A stretch of 64,000 bases of DNA from Ailurus styani (GCA_002007465.1 LNAC01001877.1:1-64000); one strand, 5' to 3'. Numbered from the stretch's first letter, positions 1 to 10,010 are shown. Notes: generated from the letters alone by a model not told the origin. Numbers and translations are program-made.

Positions 1-470
1 AGTAGGGCAGCCGCCATCTTGTGGCCTCCTCAGTTCCCCGGACCCCGTCGGCCCAACACAGGGTAGAATTTACATTTTTTTGCACAGTCCAGGAGGGCAC
101 ACGGTGTGATCTGAATATACTACTGAAGGTGCCCTCTGACTGCAGGGTGGGCAGGGGCTCGCTGTGTCAAGTAGGACAATGTTGCAAAGGACCCAGGGAG
201 AATCCTATGACCTGCCCTCTGTCGCTTGTCCAGGCTCAGTTGTTTCTTACCCCTTGTTTCAATCACATTTGTCAGCGCAAGGTCATCGGCTCTCTCACAT
301 CTCCCACCATTCACTATGGTCCCCTTCTCTGGCATGGGTTTGACTAACCCACCGTGTCAGATGGCTTCTACTGCCCCTCCAGACACACATTTCACCTTTC
401 CACTCTGCCCTGTGCTCTCTGAGGCTGATCTGTCTGGGCCACGGTGAGGGTCCTCAGGGCCTCTGATTTC
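1..470. other. unassigned sequence at window start
   Basis: No exon, RNA gene or repeat could be assigned. Overlapping short frames run on both strands and have no domain signature. The right part may be the 5' portion of the old repeat that ends near 810. Confidence 0.4.
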
Positions 471-810
471 TAGCTGGGTTTGGCAGGACATGAAAGGGAA
501 AGAGGAGAGTAAGGTCAGAGTATGTATTCTCCTGGTTCTTTCCTATAAGGTCAATGAGAACTAGCTGTATCCCTCTCGGGAAGGCTCTCTTCCCTCAAGG
601 AGGCCAATGTTACAGGGCTTAATGCTTTCCAGATTCTAGTAAGTGCAACCTCCTCTCAATGCATGGAGCCTAGGTGGTTTCAGCTGAGTACCATATGCTT
701 ATATGATGCTTTCTGGTTTCTTTATACTCTCCCCTTTGGGAATAAACCCTCCTTCAGTAATCCCATTTTGAACGTGCCCTTTGTTTCCTGTCTGAAGCCT
801 GACTGAAACA
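470..810 (+). repeat. ancient interspersed repeat, family A copy 1
   Basis: The 3' end reads 'gtttcctgtctgaagcctga', after an aataaa-type stretch and 'cccattttgaac'. The same kind of ending, related to 'ctgtttcctgctgggaccctgactgat', is seen at about 11735, 19400 and 54100, always on the plus strand. A shared interior wording (tctagctggg ... ggtcagagtat) links this copy to the one at 19 kb. It looks like an old LTR or LINE 3' end, but I cannot name the family. Confidence 0.5.
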
Positions 811-814
811 TTCT

Positions 815-1290
815 TGGTCCAGCTAAGTCCTATTCAACTTTCAGAACAATCCAAGGGCCACCATCTCTGATTCCAAGACATCTTCTCTCCCAGCATTTTT
901 TACACATTACTTTTAGTGTTCATGTTCTCATCTGACTTCTTCAAGGAAAGGAATATTTTTTTCTACTTTATAGCCTCACTATCTAGAAATTACTCTACAA
1001 ATATGTGTTAAATAGATTAATTAAGAGTGACAAAGTTCTCTTTTCTTACACAAAGTACTTCTATTTTATGAAAATGAAGAAAATCTCTAAGGGCATTTTT
1101 TTTTTATTCAAGGCATTGTTATTCTACACTTAGACTGATTTTTTTCTTTAATCACTTAACCTGGGCTTATTCCAGGCAGACTGAGACACATATTCACCCT
1201 AATTATAACCCAGGCATGGTGGTATGATGTCTCGGGATGCAGTAAAACTCAAGAAGTCTAAAATTGCTGGAAGGAATGGTGATACTTGAA
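815..1290. other. unassigned AT-rich spacer
   Basis: AT-rich DNA with short T and A runs. I see no repeat consensus, gene or regulatory pattern that I can support. Confidence 0.4.
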
Positions 1291-1294
1291 ATTC

Positions 1295-1866
1295 TTGGAT
1301 GGCCACCATGATCCCCACCTCCCAATACACAAGCCCCTGTGTAATTCCTTACCTTTGAGTGTAGCCTGGGCCTAGTAACTTGCTTTTAACAGACAGAATA
1401 CAGCAACAGGGATAGAAGGTTGCTCTGGCAATTTGGTTCTTAAAGAGTGTGACTTCCATTCTGCTGGCACTCACTCACTCTCTCTGGCTCTCTCTTTGCT
1501 TACTCTGATGAAGCCTGCCACCATATTTCTGAGCTGCCCTATGGAGAAGCCCATGTGGTAAAGAACTGAGGGCAGCCTCTTGCCAACAGCCAGAAGAACC
1601 GAGCCCTTGGTCTCGGTGCTTGCCAGGAAATGAATCCTGCCAATAACCACTGAGCAGGCTTGAAAAATGGATCCTGCCCCAGCCAAACCATGGGATGACC
1701 GCAGCCCCCAGTAACACTGCAGCATGAGCCAGAACCCAGAACCCAGAGAACCCAGCTAAGCTGCCTCAGTTTCCTCATCTACAGAGATTGGGAGATATTC
1801 AGTGTTGTTACTTTAAGCCACTAATTTGTGGGATGATTTGCTATACAATGATAGGCAACCAACTCA
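1295..1866 (+). mobile_element. old solo LTR, ERVL-MaLR (MLT1-like)
   Basis: A long match in order to MaLR LTR wording: a gtgtaattcc / gggcctagtaacttgct block, then 'aacagacagaatacagcaac', 'tcactctctctggctctc', 'gcccatgtggtaaagaactgag', 'ggcagcctcttgccaacagc' and a 3' end with 'actttaagccactaatttgt'. No internal retroviral coding region is attached, so it is a solo LTR. The opposite-strand frames here are chance readings of the LTR. The exact MLT1 subfamily is not resolved. Confidence 0.7.
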
Positions 1867-1869
1867 AGG

Positions 1870-2165
1870 ATTTTCTCCAACTTAAGTATCAGTGGCACAG
1901 TCCTAGTTCTGGTCTGCCAGATCCCATAGTTAGAATGGGAAAACCAGAGGGAAATAGAGACAAGGATTGAATGTTTGCAGATTATAGCTGTTCTAGTAGC
2001 ACTTAGCCCAGGAATGATCTCTTCCCATCCCAAAGAAGAAATTCAATGACATCATCTTCCTGGTCCTTATGCCTTTTTGTTGAAAAGGTGATTTGGTTTT
2101 GAAGCCCCTGGCCCTCCTCCCCCAAATGAATCCAGTAACAATGAAAACTAAGCTTCCACTTGCTG
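1870..2165. other. unassigned spacer between two LTRs
   Basis: About 300 bp of unique-looking sequence between two MaLR-like LTRs. No feature is recognised. Confidence 0.35.
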
Positions 2166-2169
2166 AGCA

Positions 2170-2704
2170 TTATGGATTGTCAGCCAAATGGCCAACAGCA
2201 ATCCTTTCCATGCCTGTATATGCAAGCCACTGGTCCCACCAAGAGGTAGGGTCTACTTCCCCTTGAACGTTGTGTCCTACTCTGACAAGCAGAACGCGGC
2301 AGAAGTAGCCCCAGCCTTAAGTAGTGGTATTTATTTTTGCATTCTTGAGAGCTCTGGGATATCATGTGAAGAAGTCTGATCACTTTACCAGAGAGGGAGG
2401 GTACATGAAGAAAAAAGCTGTAGAAGGTGGAGATTACAGTGACAGGCAGAGAGACAGAGAGGGAGAGAGGGAGCACGAGCCCAACCAGCCACGAGCCATT
2501 GTAGTAACTCTAGTTGCAGGGCCAGTCACGTGAAAGAAGCTATCTTGGAGCCCCCAGTCCCAGATGAACTGCTCCGCACAGAGCAACAGGAGCTGTCCCC
2601 CAAAAGCCCTTCCTTGACTGGAGACCCACAAGCAAATAAATGGTTGTTTTAAACCACTACGAGTTAGAGTGATTTGTTATGCAGCAGTTGACAACGAAAA
2701 CTCC
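2170..2704 (+). mobile_element. old solo LTR, ERVL-MaLR (MLT1-like)
   Basis: Begins with 'cccaccaagaggtagggtct' and 'acttccccttgaacg', typical of the 5' part of MLT1-class LTRs. It ends with 'acaagcaaataaatggttgt', 'ttttaaaccactacgagt' and 'gatttgttatgcagcag', the usual polyadenylation and 3' end of this class. A purine-rich (gagagaca) patch at about 2445-2475 is internal. No viral coding remnant accompanies it. Confidence 0.7.
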
Positions 2705-2769
2705 GAGGAACAAAGATATTCTCCAGCACCTAAGCAGACTTTGTACCTATACTCCCCTCAGTCCTTATA

Positions 2770-2930
2770 ACCCTGAACTCCGAAGTATGGATATTGCCAC
2801 CCCACTGAAGAGGAAGAGACTGATGCCCAGAGAGACTAGGTAATATATACAAGGTGACTTACGATTTACCTGAAGTAACCCAAATAAGGAACAAGAGAGT
2901 CAGAATTCACATCCACATCGTTGTAAGTCT
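2770..2930 (-). repeat. MIR fragment
   Basis: Weak reverse-oriented MIR: 'gaagaggaagagactgatgcc' followed by 'aggtaatatatacaaggtgac', matching the complement of the 'cctcagtttcctcatctg' core. Heavily diverged. Confidence 0.5.
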
Positions 2931-3170
2931 AAAACGTGTACTTTATGTTAAACCCCAAGATGGTACGCCAGCCCACAGTTGAGGGCCGCTGCTGTAGTCT
3001 GGGAGAACGGCACCTCCCAGGGACTATGAGAAGAGCAGACGGAGGCAGCACCAGACCCAGACCTGGTGCATAAAGAAAAAGCAAACCCCTGGCCTGATGG
3101 AGAGACTAGAGCCCTGTTCTCAAGGAAAGCTACAGCTTTGGGAAAAGACATGGGCATTGCCAGAGAAAGG

Positions 3171-3242
3171 GGAACCCTCCTACACTGTTGGTGGGAATGC
3201 AAGCTGGTGCAACTGCTCTGGAAAATGGTATGGAGGCTCCTT
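3171..3242 (+). pseudogene. ancient LINE-1 ORF2 fragment
   Basis: The plus strand encodes GTLLHCWWECKLVQLLWKMV followed by WRLL. This is the recognisable ORF2p segment just upstream of the C-terminal part, where family members read G-LLHCWWECKLVQ-LW--VWRFL. Only about 24 codons survive, and the flanks on both sides do not continue the LINE-1 reading. The longer frame around it (3066-3335) is therefore chance extension, not a gene. Confidence 0.75.
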
Positions 3243-3424
3243 CATGTTAAACAGAAGTTTGCTTTTGTTTGTTGCCTCCAAGCCTCCCTTAGCCCGGGGC
3301 GCGGCTGCCGGAAGCAGAAGAAGAGGAGTCTCTAACAAGAGATTGTCCTTCCAAATCCCACCCCAGAGAGAGGGCAGGGAAGCTGGAGTGGCAGGCTGTG
3401 TGCCCTGAAGGTGCCCGAACAGTA

Positions 3425-3625
3425 GTAACAGCAGGAAGAAAGCACTTAGCCCTTCCTATTGTATTAACTTATTTGATCTTTCCAATAATCCCGTGAGTTA
3501 GGAACAATGATCAGTCCTACTTTACAGATAAGAAAACCGAAGGATATCTAGGTTCATGAACTTGCTCAAGGTCATGCCCCTAACTGGTAATCAGAGAACT
3601 TTAGTCCAGGGTCAGGCAGGCTCTG
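3425..3625 (-). repeat. MIR SINE relic
   Basis: Reverse MIR in order: 'gtattaacttatttgatctt', 'tttacagataagaaaaccga', 'cttgctcaaggtcatgcc' and 'aactggtaatcagag'. These correspond to the complement of the MIR core and tRNA-like head. Confidence 0.75.
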
Positions 3626-3639
3626 CATTTGCACCAGTG

Positions 3640-4060
3640 ATGGCGAGACAGGGTGACTGGCTGAGGGCCCCTGGCCACCTCAGGCTGCCCACAGGCAGGT
3701 TTGGCTCTCCCCTTCCTGGTAGTCTATCTAAGGTTAACTACGGTTCTTACAGGCTCCACTAAATGTGACTAGTTGTTTCATTAACTACTTTATCCCAATC
3801 CATCAAACACCCTTATTCAAAGGTCAAATGAACACTTTTGCATAAAGCCAAAATATTGCAATTTTAGGCCAAAAGCTTCCTGCTAGTTTTTTCCACAGTC
3901 TGCAGTAATAAAGTCCAGCAGATGATAAAGCAGTGCCCAGATGCAGCTGAAGTACGGCAGGGATGCAGAGAGTAGCAGGTGACCCAGCTGGACAAGCAGG
4001 CAGGTGGAGATTTGTAGGCCCCGGCTGGAAGAACAGATTTGTATTCAACTATTAAGAGAG
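3640..4060. other. unassigned spacer
   Basis: No assignable repeat, exon or RNA. Moderately GC-rich at its left end. Confidence 0.35.
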
Positions 4061-4069
4061 GCTGTCTGG

Positions 4070-4251
4070 GGGCACCTGGGTGGCTCAGTGAGTTGAAGCC
4101 TCTGCCTTTGGCTCAGGTCATGATCTCAGGGTCCCGGGATTGAGCCCCACATCGGGCTCTCTGCTCAGCAGGGAACCTGCTTCCTCCTCTCTCTCTGCCT
4201 GCCTCTCTGCCTACTTGTGATGTCTCTCTGTCAAATAAATAAATAAAAATC

Positions 4252-4305
<54 letters not shown>
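4070..4305 (+). mobile_element. SINEC (Can-SINE), with long GA tail
   Basis: Full carnivore SINE: head 'ggcacctgggtggctcagtg', middle 'ctcaggtcatgatctcaggg', then 'gctctctgctcagcaggga', 'gcctgcctctctgcctac' and 'aaataaataaataaaaat'. The tail runs into a (GA) array of about 50 bp at 4256-4305. Imperfect flanking repeats (agagaggctgt / agagaatggctgt) look like the target duplication. The GA run in the tail is the likely source of length polymorphism. Confidence 0.95.
4256..4305 (+). repeat. (GA)n microsatellite
   Basis: Uninterrupted GA repeat of about 25 units at the 3' end of the SINE. It probably grew from the SINE tail. Confidence 0.95.
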
Positions 4306-4308
<3 letters not shown>

Positions 4309-4312
4309 GCTG

Positions 4313-4730
4313 TTTGTGGCAGGAGACCTCTGTTCTCCTCTGCTTCCTGGGTACCCAGCAGCACCACACTTCCCAGCCTCCCTTGGAGTTAGCCATAGCC
4401 CTGAACCTGACTTCCAGCCAATGGAATGTAAGCAGAAGGGATGGGATTCACTTCTGGGTGTGGCCCGTTTAAGTTGCCCAGGCCCTCTCTTTCCTCCTGG
4501 AATGAAGCCCCCAGGGTGCCTTTGAGGGAACAGATGCTCTCAGGGTTCCGCCCACCTCCCCTTGGATCCCCTTATCATTTTCCTGGAGGGCTGACTCCAG
4601 GTGTTCTCTCTCTCCCAAATGCCAGCACCTGCATCTCCTCATCGGTGACCTGCCCTCAGGGTCAGAACGTCCTCTACCCACACACACAGTTTGCTAGAAG
4701 TACCTGGGAAGGTTTCTCTCCCTAGAGGCA
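4313..4730 (+). repeat. LTR-like old repeat
   Basis: Wording such as 'cttcccagcctcccttgga', 'ttccagccaatggaatgt' and 'aagcagaagggatgggat' resembles the 5' half of several mammalian ERVL-class LTRs. Family and right boundary are not certain. Confidence 0.4.
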
Positions 4731-4859
4731 GCCCTTAACCAATGAATGGGCTTAAATACTCCAGCTCTCTTCTCCTGATGGGACAATGCTGAGCTGGGAT
4801 CTAATTGTCTCTAGACCTTGACTTGTGGGATTAGGCTAAAATTACCTCCTTGGGATTTT

Positions 4860-5012
4860 GCTTGATATCACACCCTCGCCTGATTTCCTTCTCTTCCTGG
4901 TCCTGCTTCCACATGTCTGTATTAGTTTTTCCCAGTTAAACTTTCTACTAGATCACTTTCGTATGAATCCTGGTTTCAGGGTCTGCTTCCAGGAAATCCA
5001 ATCTAGGGGATC
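4860..5012 (+). repeat. LTR-like 3' end
   Basis: The stretch 'gttaaactttctactagatc' ... 'cctggtttcagggtctgctt' followed by 'ccaggaaatccaatct' is the usual closing wording of ERVL-type LTRs. It may belong to the same element as the preceding block. Confidence 0.45.
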
Positions 5013-5059
5013 TTTGAAACCATGTGTTAAGAAGGTTTGAATGACTCCATAGAGTGGGG

Positions 5060-5465
5060 TCACCCTGCTGAGCTATTCACTCATTCAGTTTATAACTCTT
5101 ATGTGTGAGCTGTTGCATAGTTTCGGCCCCCTTTGCTACATGCAGCAGCTAGTCTTCCCTAGCTAATACATTATAAAAAGGTATTATGTAGAAGAGTGAC
5201 CTGATATCTTCTATATTTAAAAAAATAATATGTGGCTCACATACAGAAGCTGGATTGGAGGGTGGCAAGAAGCAAAATGAAGAGGCCCATAAAGCAATTC
5301 TTGTAAAAGTGTAGGAGACAATCGGTTGTGGCTTCTCAGACTTGGGTGCAGGACATTCGAGTGTGGACATTCCAGGACACACTTTAGAGACAGAAATGAG
5401 ATTGGCTGCTATTAGATTGGGTAGGAGAAAGAGGAGGCATCCAGATGTCCTAAAGTTCTGGATTC
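5060..5465. other. unassigned, possibly old L2-associated repeat
   Basis: The part at 5290-5460 (acattcgagtgtggacattc ... agacagaaatgagattgg) has the flavour of an old repeat block also seen near 32.6 kb. Nothing firmer can be said. Confidence 0.3.
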
Positions 5466-5484
5466 ATGATTACAAAGCTTACAC

Positions 5485-5585
5485 AATTGCAAATGATGAA
5501 TCATTCACTACATCTGAAACTAATGATGTACTAATGTTGGCTAATTTAATTTAAAAACAAAAAATTTAAAAAGAAAATAAAAAGC
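5485..5585 (+). mobile_element. LINE-1 3' end with A-rich tail (carnivore type)
   Basis: Reads 'aaatgatgaatcattcacta', then 'gaaactaatgatgtactaat' and an A-rich tail. The same terminal wording, complemented, lies at the 3' end of the LINE-1 at 54405, where it reads 'catcaaaaactaatgatgta'. Only the last ~100 bp are present. Confidence 0.65.
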
Positions 5586-5589
5586 CTGC

Positions 5590-6096
5590 CCAAGTGATGC
5601 ACAGATCATCTCTCTATCTAACTACTGTACTTGTACAGCAAACCTGTAGTTGGTCCCGTTGTAGGGCTACCTTGGGCCACCTTACAAAATGTCGCTTGCT
5701 TTTCCAAAGTAAGGGAAAAAAGAGGCAATGGTGAATCAGGGGTTACCAGTCAAGCACAAATCCATGACTGTGACCCTTCTCCTTCATCTCCTCTCACCTG
5801 GGTTGACAAGTTCCTTCTTACCAAAACCACAGTTTGCAAATGGCACTTGAAGAAAGATTTTGCCTAATGGGGCATTATTGAAGAACCAAGATTTAGAAAC
5901 AGGGTATGAACTAGGGCCCTTCCATTGTGAGAGAGCAGGTCTCACACAGAATCTGTAGGGTGTGTACAATGATGATCAAGATAGGGTCTCTGTTTTCAAG
6001 GGGGAAATGTCCTGCTGAAAAGATGGGTCATAATCTACCCTCAAAGTTTAATATGCATAGAAAGTTGAATATGCATTATGGATAATATCAAAAGGC
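5590..6096. other. unassigned spacer
   Basis: Roughly 500 bp without a recognisable repeat, exon or RNA. Short frames on both strands have no domain content. Confidence 0.35.
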
Positions 6097-6109
6097 AAAA
6101 AGATAATTT

Positions 6110-6313
6110 TTTTTTTAAAGATTTTATTTATTCATTTGACACAGAGAGAGAGATTACAAGTAGGCAGAGAGACAGGCAGAGAGAGAGAGGAGAGAGGAGG
6201 AAGCAGGCTCCCTGCTGAGCAGAGAGCCCGATGTGGGCCTCGATCCCAGGACCCTGGGATCATGACCTGAGCCGAAGGCAGGGGCTTTAACCCACTGAGC
6301 CACCCAGGCGCCC
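6110..6313 (-). mobile_element. SINEC (Can-SINE), young copy with perfect TSD
   Basis: Reverse-oriented full-length copy, with the T-rich tail at the left and 'ccacccaggcgccc' at the right. It is bounded by a perfect 13-bp target duplication, aaaaagataattt, at 6097-6109 and 6314-6326. The AAAA start of the duplication fits LINE-1 endonuclease integration. The internal promoter boxes of the parental tRNA-like head are well preserved. Confidence 0.97.
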
Positions 6314-6329
6314 AAAAAGATAATTTGAA

Positions 6330-6590
6330 ACTCAATTTTAGTGCCTCCAATTTCCTGCTGTTTCCTGGGCATCACGAAAAACACTATATTCAGGGCTTTC
6401 TTGCAGGCCTACCTGTCCCTATTTGCCTTCCTCCTTTCCACCTGGGTACCCCCTAGGGGATTCCCACAGAAACCACCCCCTCATGGAGGGCTTATTAAGC
6501 ATGTCTTATTTTCTGTATTTCTGATGCTTTGATGTGTGGCAGGGAGCATTCCTCCTGGGATTAGCTAATTCCTAGAGACAGTAAACAATT
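6330..6590. other. unassigned spacer
   Basis: No assignable repeat. Contains the AT-rich string 'ggattagctaattcc' near 6559, a homeodomain-like motif of uncertain meaning. Confidence 0.3.
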
Positions 6591-6594
6591 TTCC

Positions 6595-6970
6595 TGGAGT
6601 GTACTTCTCAGGTGCAAATAAACCAATCCAGATCCCATACCCCCTTCCACCCCCAACACTCTAGGCCACTCTCCATCAGCCCTAATCACCCCAGGGCCAA
6701 GTACTAAACAACTAGGGACAGTCCCTATTCCCAGAGCCCACTGAAATTATTCAAACTAGCCAATACTAAACCTGCTTACTCTGCCTCAAGTTCCTTCCTA
6801 CAGAAGTCACAATGAAGGCTCCGGCCCAGGGCTCCCCGATTCCCTCTGCCTCGTGACCAAGCCTAGAGCTTCCATATGGACCCTGTGAAGAGCTGTGGTC
6901 CCTCCTCTAGGAATCTGTAAGCAATAAACTATGAAGGACAGTCATCTCCTGATCCGGTGGCTTTGCCACA
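6595..6970 (+). repeat. LTR-like sequence
   Basis: A C-rich body (ccccagggccaagtac, cagggctccccgattccc) is followed by a 'gcaataaactatgaaggac' polyadenylation-like 3' part. This is typical LTR composition, but the family is not recognised and the boundaries are guesses. Confidence 0.35.
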
Positions 6971-7149
6971 CCTAAATAATAATAAGAACTATATTTTAAA
7001 ACACATGTCCCCAGCTCAGAGCCCTCTATCTCATTCCGGATCCCCACATTATTCCTCTGCCTCTGGGAGATTGGTGTCTGAGATGCATGCCCTGTCCTAG
7101 TCCCTTGTTTGGAATCTATGAGACGCAGGGTAGCACACACTGAAAAGTA

Positions 7150-7340
7150 TGGTTTTCAGAGTCAGAATGCCTACATAACCCAGGGAAGGTCCTTCAGCCT
7201 CACTGTGCCACATCTTCCTCTTCTTCACACAGGGACAGTAAAAGTACCCATTTGAAATGTGTATTGTGAGCACTGAATGAGGCAATGAATGTAAAGTGCT
7301 AAGAACAGAGCCTGGCACATAAGAAGAATTCAATAACTTG
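7150..7340 (+). repeat. MIR SINE relic
   Basis: Forward MIR: 'gttttcagagtcagaatgcc', 'cttcagcctcactgtgcc' and 'atgtaaagtgctaagaacag', ending 'gagcctggcacataagaag'. Confidence 0.75.
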
Positions 7341-7344
7341 TCAG

Positions 7345-8225
7345 TGATTACCACCGACCACATTCATAGGGAGCAAAGAGTGGTAGCAAAACTAGCAGAG
7401 GCATCTAAAATGTCACCTACTGCCTCACCAATGCCTTCCACACACATAGACTAAGGGACAGGCAGTGGGGAGGAATGATTGCATATTCATAAGCACCTCC
7501 AACCAAATTAATTGATAGGGTACGATAGTAATAAAAAGAATTAATTTCCATTTTAATAACTTCGGATGCTACATGTTAAGTATAGGTCCATATTACTAGT
7601 GGTCACACAATTTCCCCCTTTGCATCTGTTCCATGTTGATTATGATGTCAAGAAAGCAAAAGTTAAATCCCTTTTTAAGGAAGGAAAAAAACCCTAATTT
7701 AATAACATTACAATCCTGTTGAAAGCAGGATTAAATCTTAATAAGGGTGGAAGGATGTTGTGTTTCATGTCTCTTCCTCTTGAAGCCCTGGCAACTTGTT
7801 CAGGGCTGGAGACCGTGTTGTCAGAGGACTTCACAGCCCACCCCGGCCTCATCCTCCAGCTTCCGGATGCAGCGGCAGCCTCTGATGGTGCTGACACCTT
7901 CATTTTCACTTCTCCTTTCCCAGTGCTTTTTCTCATTAAAGCAGCTTGATTCTGTAATTCCTACCAGTACAGATGAAGATAAAATGACTCCCAACTTTTA
8001 CTTTGACCTTATAAAACTATGTAATTGGTACAGAACCCTCAGGCTAAATGAGTTTCCTTTGGATTGAGAACCCTGGTCATACGAGTTAGGAATCATAGAG
8101 TTAAAAATATACCACATGTCCAAGTAGAAGTAGTTCACAAACTGATATTCTGTTTGCCTGTATTGAAATTCGGGTCCAACAACACCAATCTCATCAAGTC
8201 TAGTATTTTATTCATTTTTTTCTCT
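7345..8225. other. unassigned 0.9-kb spacer
   Basis: No recognisable repeat or exon. Frames at 7719-8067 overlap each other in different phases and carry no domain. The local GC rise at 7780-7900 is not a CpG island. Confidence 0.35.
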
Positions 8226-8226
8226 T

Positions 8227-8287
8227 AAAAATAAATATAATCTGCATTGGTGGTTCAGTGGTAGAATTCTCAAAAATAAATATAATC
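8227..8287 (+). mobile_element. tailless retro-insertion of a tRNA-Gly 5' half
   Basis: The insert at 8243-8271 reads as a leading t followed by gcattggtggttcagtgg and the 5' half of tRNA-Gly (GCC-type) down to 'gaattctc', stopping just before the anticodon. It is framed by a perfect 16-bp direct repeat, aaaaataaatataatc, at 8227-8242 and 8272-8287. The left repeat begins at TT/AAAAA, a typical LINE-1 endonuclease site, and there is no poly-A tail. I infer reverse transcription of a tRNA 5' half by the LINE-1 machinery. It is not a functional tRNA gene, because the 3' half is absent. Confidence 0.85.
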
Positions 8288-8289
8288 GC

Positions 8290-8535
8290 TCAAAGTCCAA
8301 CAAAAAGCATCCATCTCAATTCTCTCTTGATTCACCAAATCTCAGCATTCTGAGAGAGTCCTCAGAACCCACAGAAACTGTGGCTGAGCTCCTAAGAGTT
8401 GCATCTGGGGCCTAAAGACCAGCCCTGGTGTGATGTACCCCTCACCTGTCCCTGCTTTGCCACACCTGCGGGCCAGTTACACATTACAGTTCCCCAAACA
8501 GGCCATGCTGGGCCCTAGCTCTGCATCTTCATGCT
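8290..8535. other. unassigned spacer
   Basis: No feature recognised. Confidence 0.35.
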
Positions 8536-8539
8536 TGCA

Positions 8540-8870
8540 TGCCTACCTATCTGGAATATTCTCTCCTACTAATCCTTCTGCCAAACTCCCACTCCACCTT
8601 TAGGAGTCAGCTCCAGTGTCTTCTCTTATGAAGTCCTTAATGCCTTCCTCCCTTAATGATCCTGGGTAGAGGCTCTGTGTGCTCATGGAATCTTGAGCAA
8701 CCTGCATTTTAGAGTGGTCCAGCTACTGCAGTGATTGGCTTCCTTGTCTCTTGTAGATGGCGATCACTGAGGGTAGAAGCACATTCTTCCATCTGTTTCC
8801 TTACATAGCACCTAGAACAAGGCTCAGCATGTCTCAGCTGATGTCTGTAGTATGACTAGTAAGAACCAAA
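8540..8870 (+). repeat. LINE-2 3' region
   Basis: Forward L2 order: 'tctggaatattctctcctac', 'gtcagctccagtgtcttctc', 'gaagtccttaatgccttcc', then 'gagggtagaagcacattc' and 'acatagcacctagaacaagg'. Confidence 0.7.
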
Positions 8871-8884
8871 CTTGTATGGTTCTT

Positions 8885-9085
8885 ATTATACATCAGGCAC
8901 AGCTCTCGATTGTACTCTACCGTATACACTCATGTGAGCCCCCCAACCCCAAGCCACTCTTCTCCCCACCCTAGTGTTCAGTTGTAGGACCTGGGGCATC
9001 AAAGGGAGACGTAACCTGCCCAAAGTTACACAGCTAACAAGTGTCAGTGCACAGTGTGAATTTCAGTCCAGGCAGTCTGTCTGCA
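8885..9085 (-). repeat. MIR SINE relic
   Basis: Reverse MIR: 'tattatacatcaggcacag', 'aacctgcccaaagttacac' and 'agctaacaagtgtcagtg', ending 'gaatttcagtccaggcagtc'. Confidence 0.7.
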
Positions 9086-9089
9086 GAAC

Positions 9090-9730
9090 ACAGACCTTTA
9101 AATGCTTCCCTATCCTGCTCTGGGACAATGTCCCAGGACTGTCAACTCAGCCTCCTCTAATGTGCTAGGACTGGTGCTGGCTTGTTCTTGTATGCTAGGC
9201 TGTGCAGGACTTGCAGGCAGCATTGGGACTGGCAGAGAACAAGTGTTCTGCTCAATGAGCCCCTCTCAGGAGACATACAGCAATGGATGGCCCTGAAGTC
9301 TGACTGCTGTGTGATCGACCATGCAGCTCTGCTAATCAAAGGGCTCATGCCCCACACCAACCTCCCAGCTGAGGCCGTTTAAATGCCCACATAGTTGGAC
9401 ATTTGGATGGTTCATAAATAATAGAAGGTACAAGTATTCCTCCTCATCTGCTAAGGCTCTTCGTTAGTGTCTGTCACGGGCCAAGTCTGCACAGGAAGTT
9501 TTGCTTGTTAGGCTGAGGCCTGATCACAGGTGGTTGCTGAGTTAAGGGGCAAAGGAATAAAATTAGAGGGCCATGCATATAGAGATCCTAGCGCCATTAA
9601 TGGCCCTCTAATAAAAGCCCGTTGGACTTCTTGCCAACGACCTTGGAAGCATGCTCCTACCTGGGCATGCTAAGTCAGGTCCGAATTATGGAAAATATCT
9701 AAACAGCACCGTATTTAATAAACAGAGGCT
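9090..9730. other. unassigned spacer with a strong inverted repeat
   Basis: No repeat family or exon is recognised. It includes the 13-bp inverted repeat at 9562-9612, listed separately. Confidence 0.35.
9562..9612. repeat. 13-bp perfect inverted repeat (stem-loop)
   Basis: Left arm attagagggccat (9562-9574) and right arm atggccctctaat (9600-9612) are perfect complements around a 25-nt spacer. The inner edge of the right arm also contains the palindrome ccattaatgg. The function is unknown; the stem is too short for a standard miRNA precursor. Confidence 0.8.
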
Positions 9731-9855
9731 TTTGTTGTTGTTGTTGTTGTTTTAAGATTTTATTTTTAAGTATTCCTACACCCAATGTGGGGCTCAAGCT
9801 CACAACCCCAAGATCAAGAGTCACATGTTCCACTGACTGAGCCAGCCAGGCACCC
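9731..9855 (-). mobile_element. SINEC, older partial copy, with (GTT)n at its tail
   Basis: Reverse SINE: (GTT) run, 'ttttaagattttatttttaag', 'cacccaatgtggggctcaag', 'actgagccagccaggcac'. Short and diverged compared with the full-length copies; the middle part is missing. The (GTT)n at 9731-9750 grew at the tail end. Confidence 0.85.
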
Positions 9856-9904
9856 CCATAAGGATGGTTTTAAAATGTTTTATTATTATTCTCAAATCTC
9901 CAAT

Positions 9905-10010
9905 TGTTCACATATACAACAAACATTTATCTGATAGCCTACTGTGTGCCAGACACTGTGTAAGGTTCTGGGAAGGCAGAAATGAAACAAAGCAATGGCA
10001 CCCAGCTCCT
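9905..10010 (-). repeat. LINE-2 3' end
   Basis: Reverse L2 terminus: 'caacaaacatttatctgata', 'cctactgtgtgccagacact', 'gaaatgaaacaaagcaatgg'. Confidence 0.65.

Noticed and set aside
2441..2480. SINE or microsatellite of gagagaca type
   Set aside because: It resembles the SINEC 'cagagagacag' region but has no neighbouring SINE sequence and lies inside an LTR.
4113..4367. SLSLSL-repeat protein on the minus strand
   Set aside because: Translation of the (GA)n microsatellite.
8243..8271. functional tRNA-Gly gene
   Set aside because: Only the 5' half is present; there is no anticodon, T-arm or acceptor 3' strand, and no terminator.
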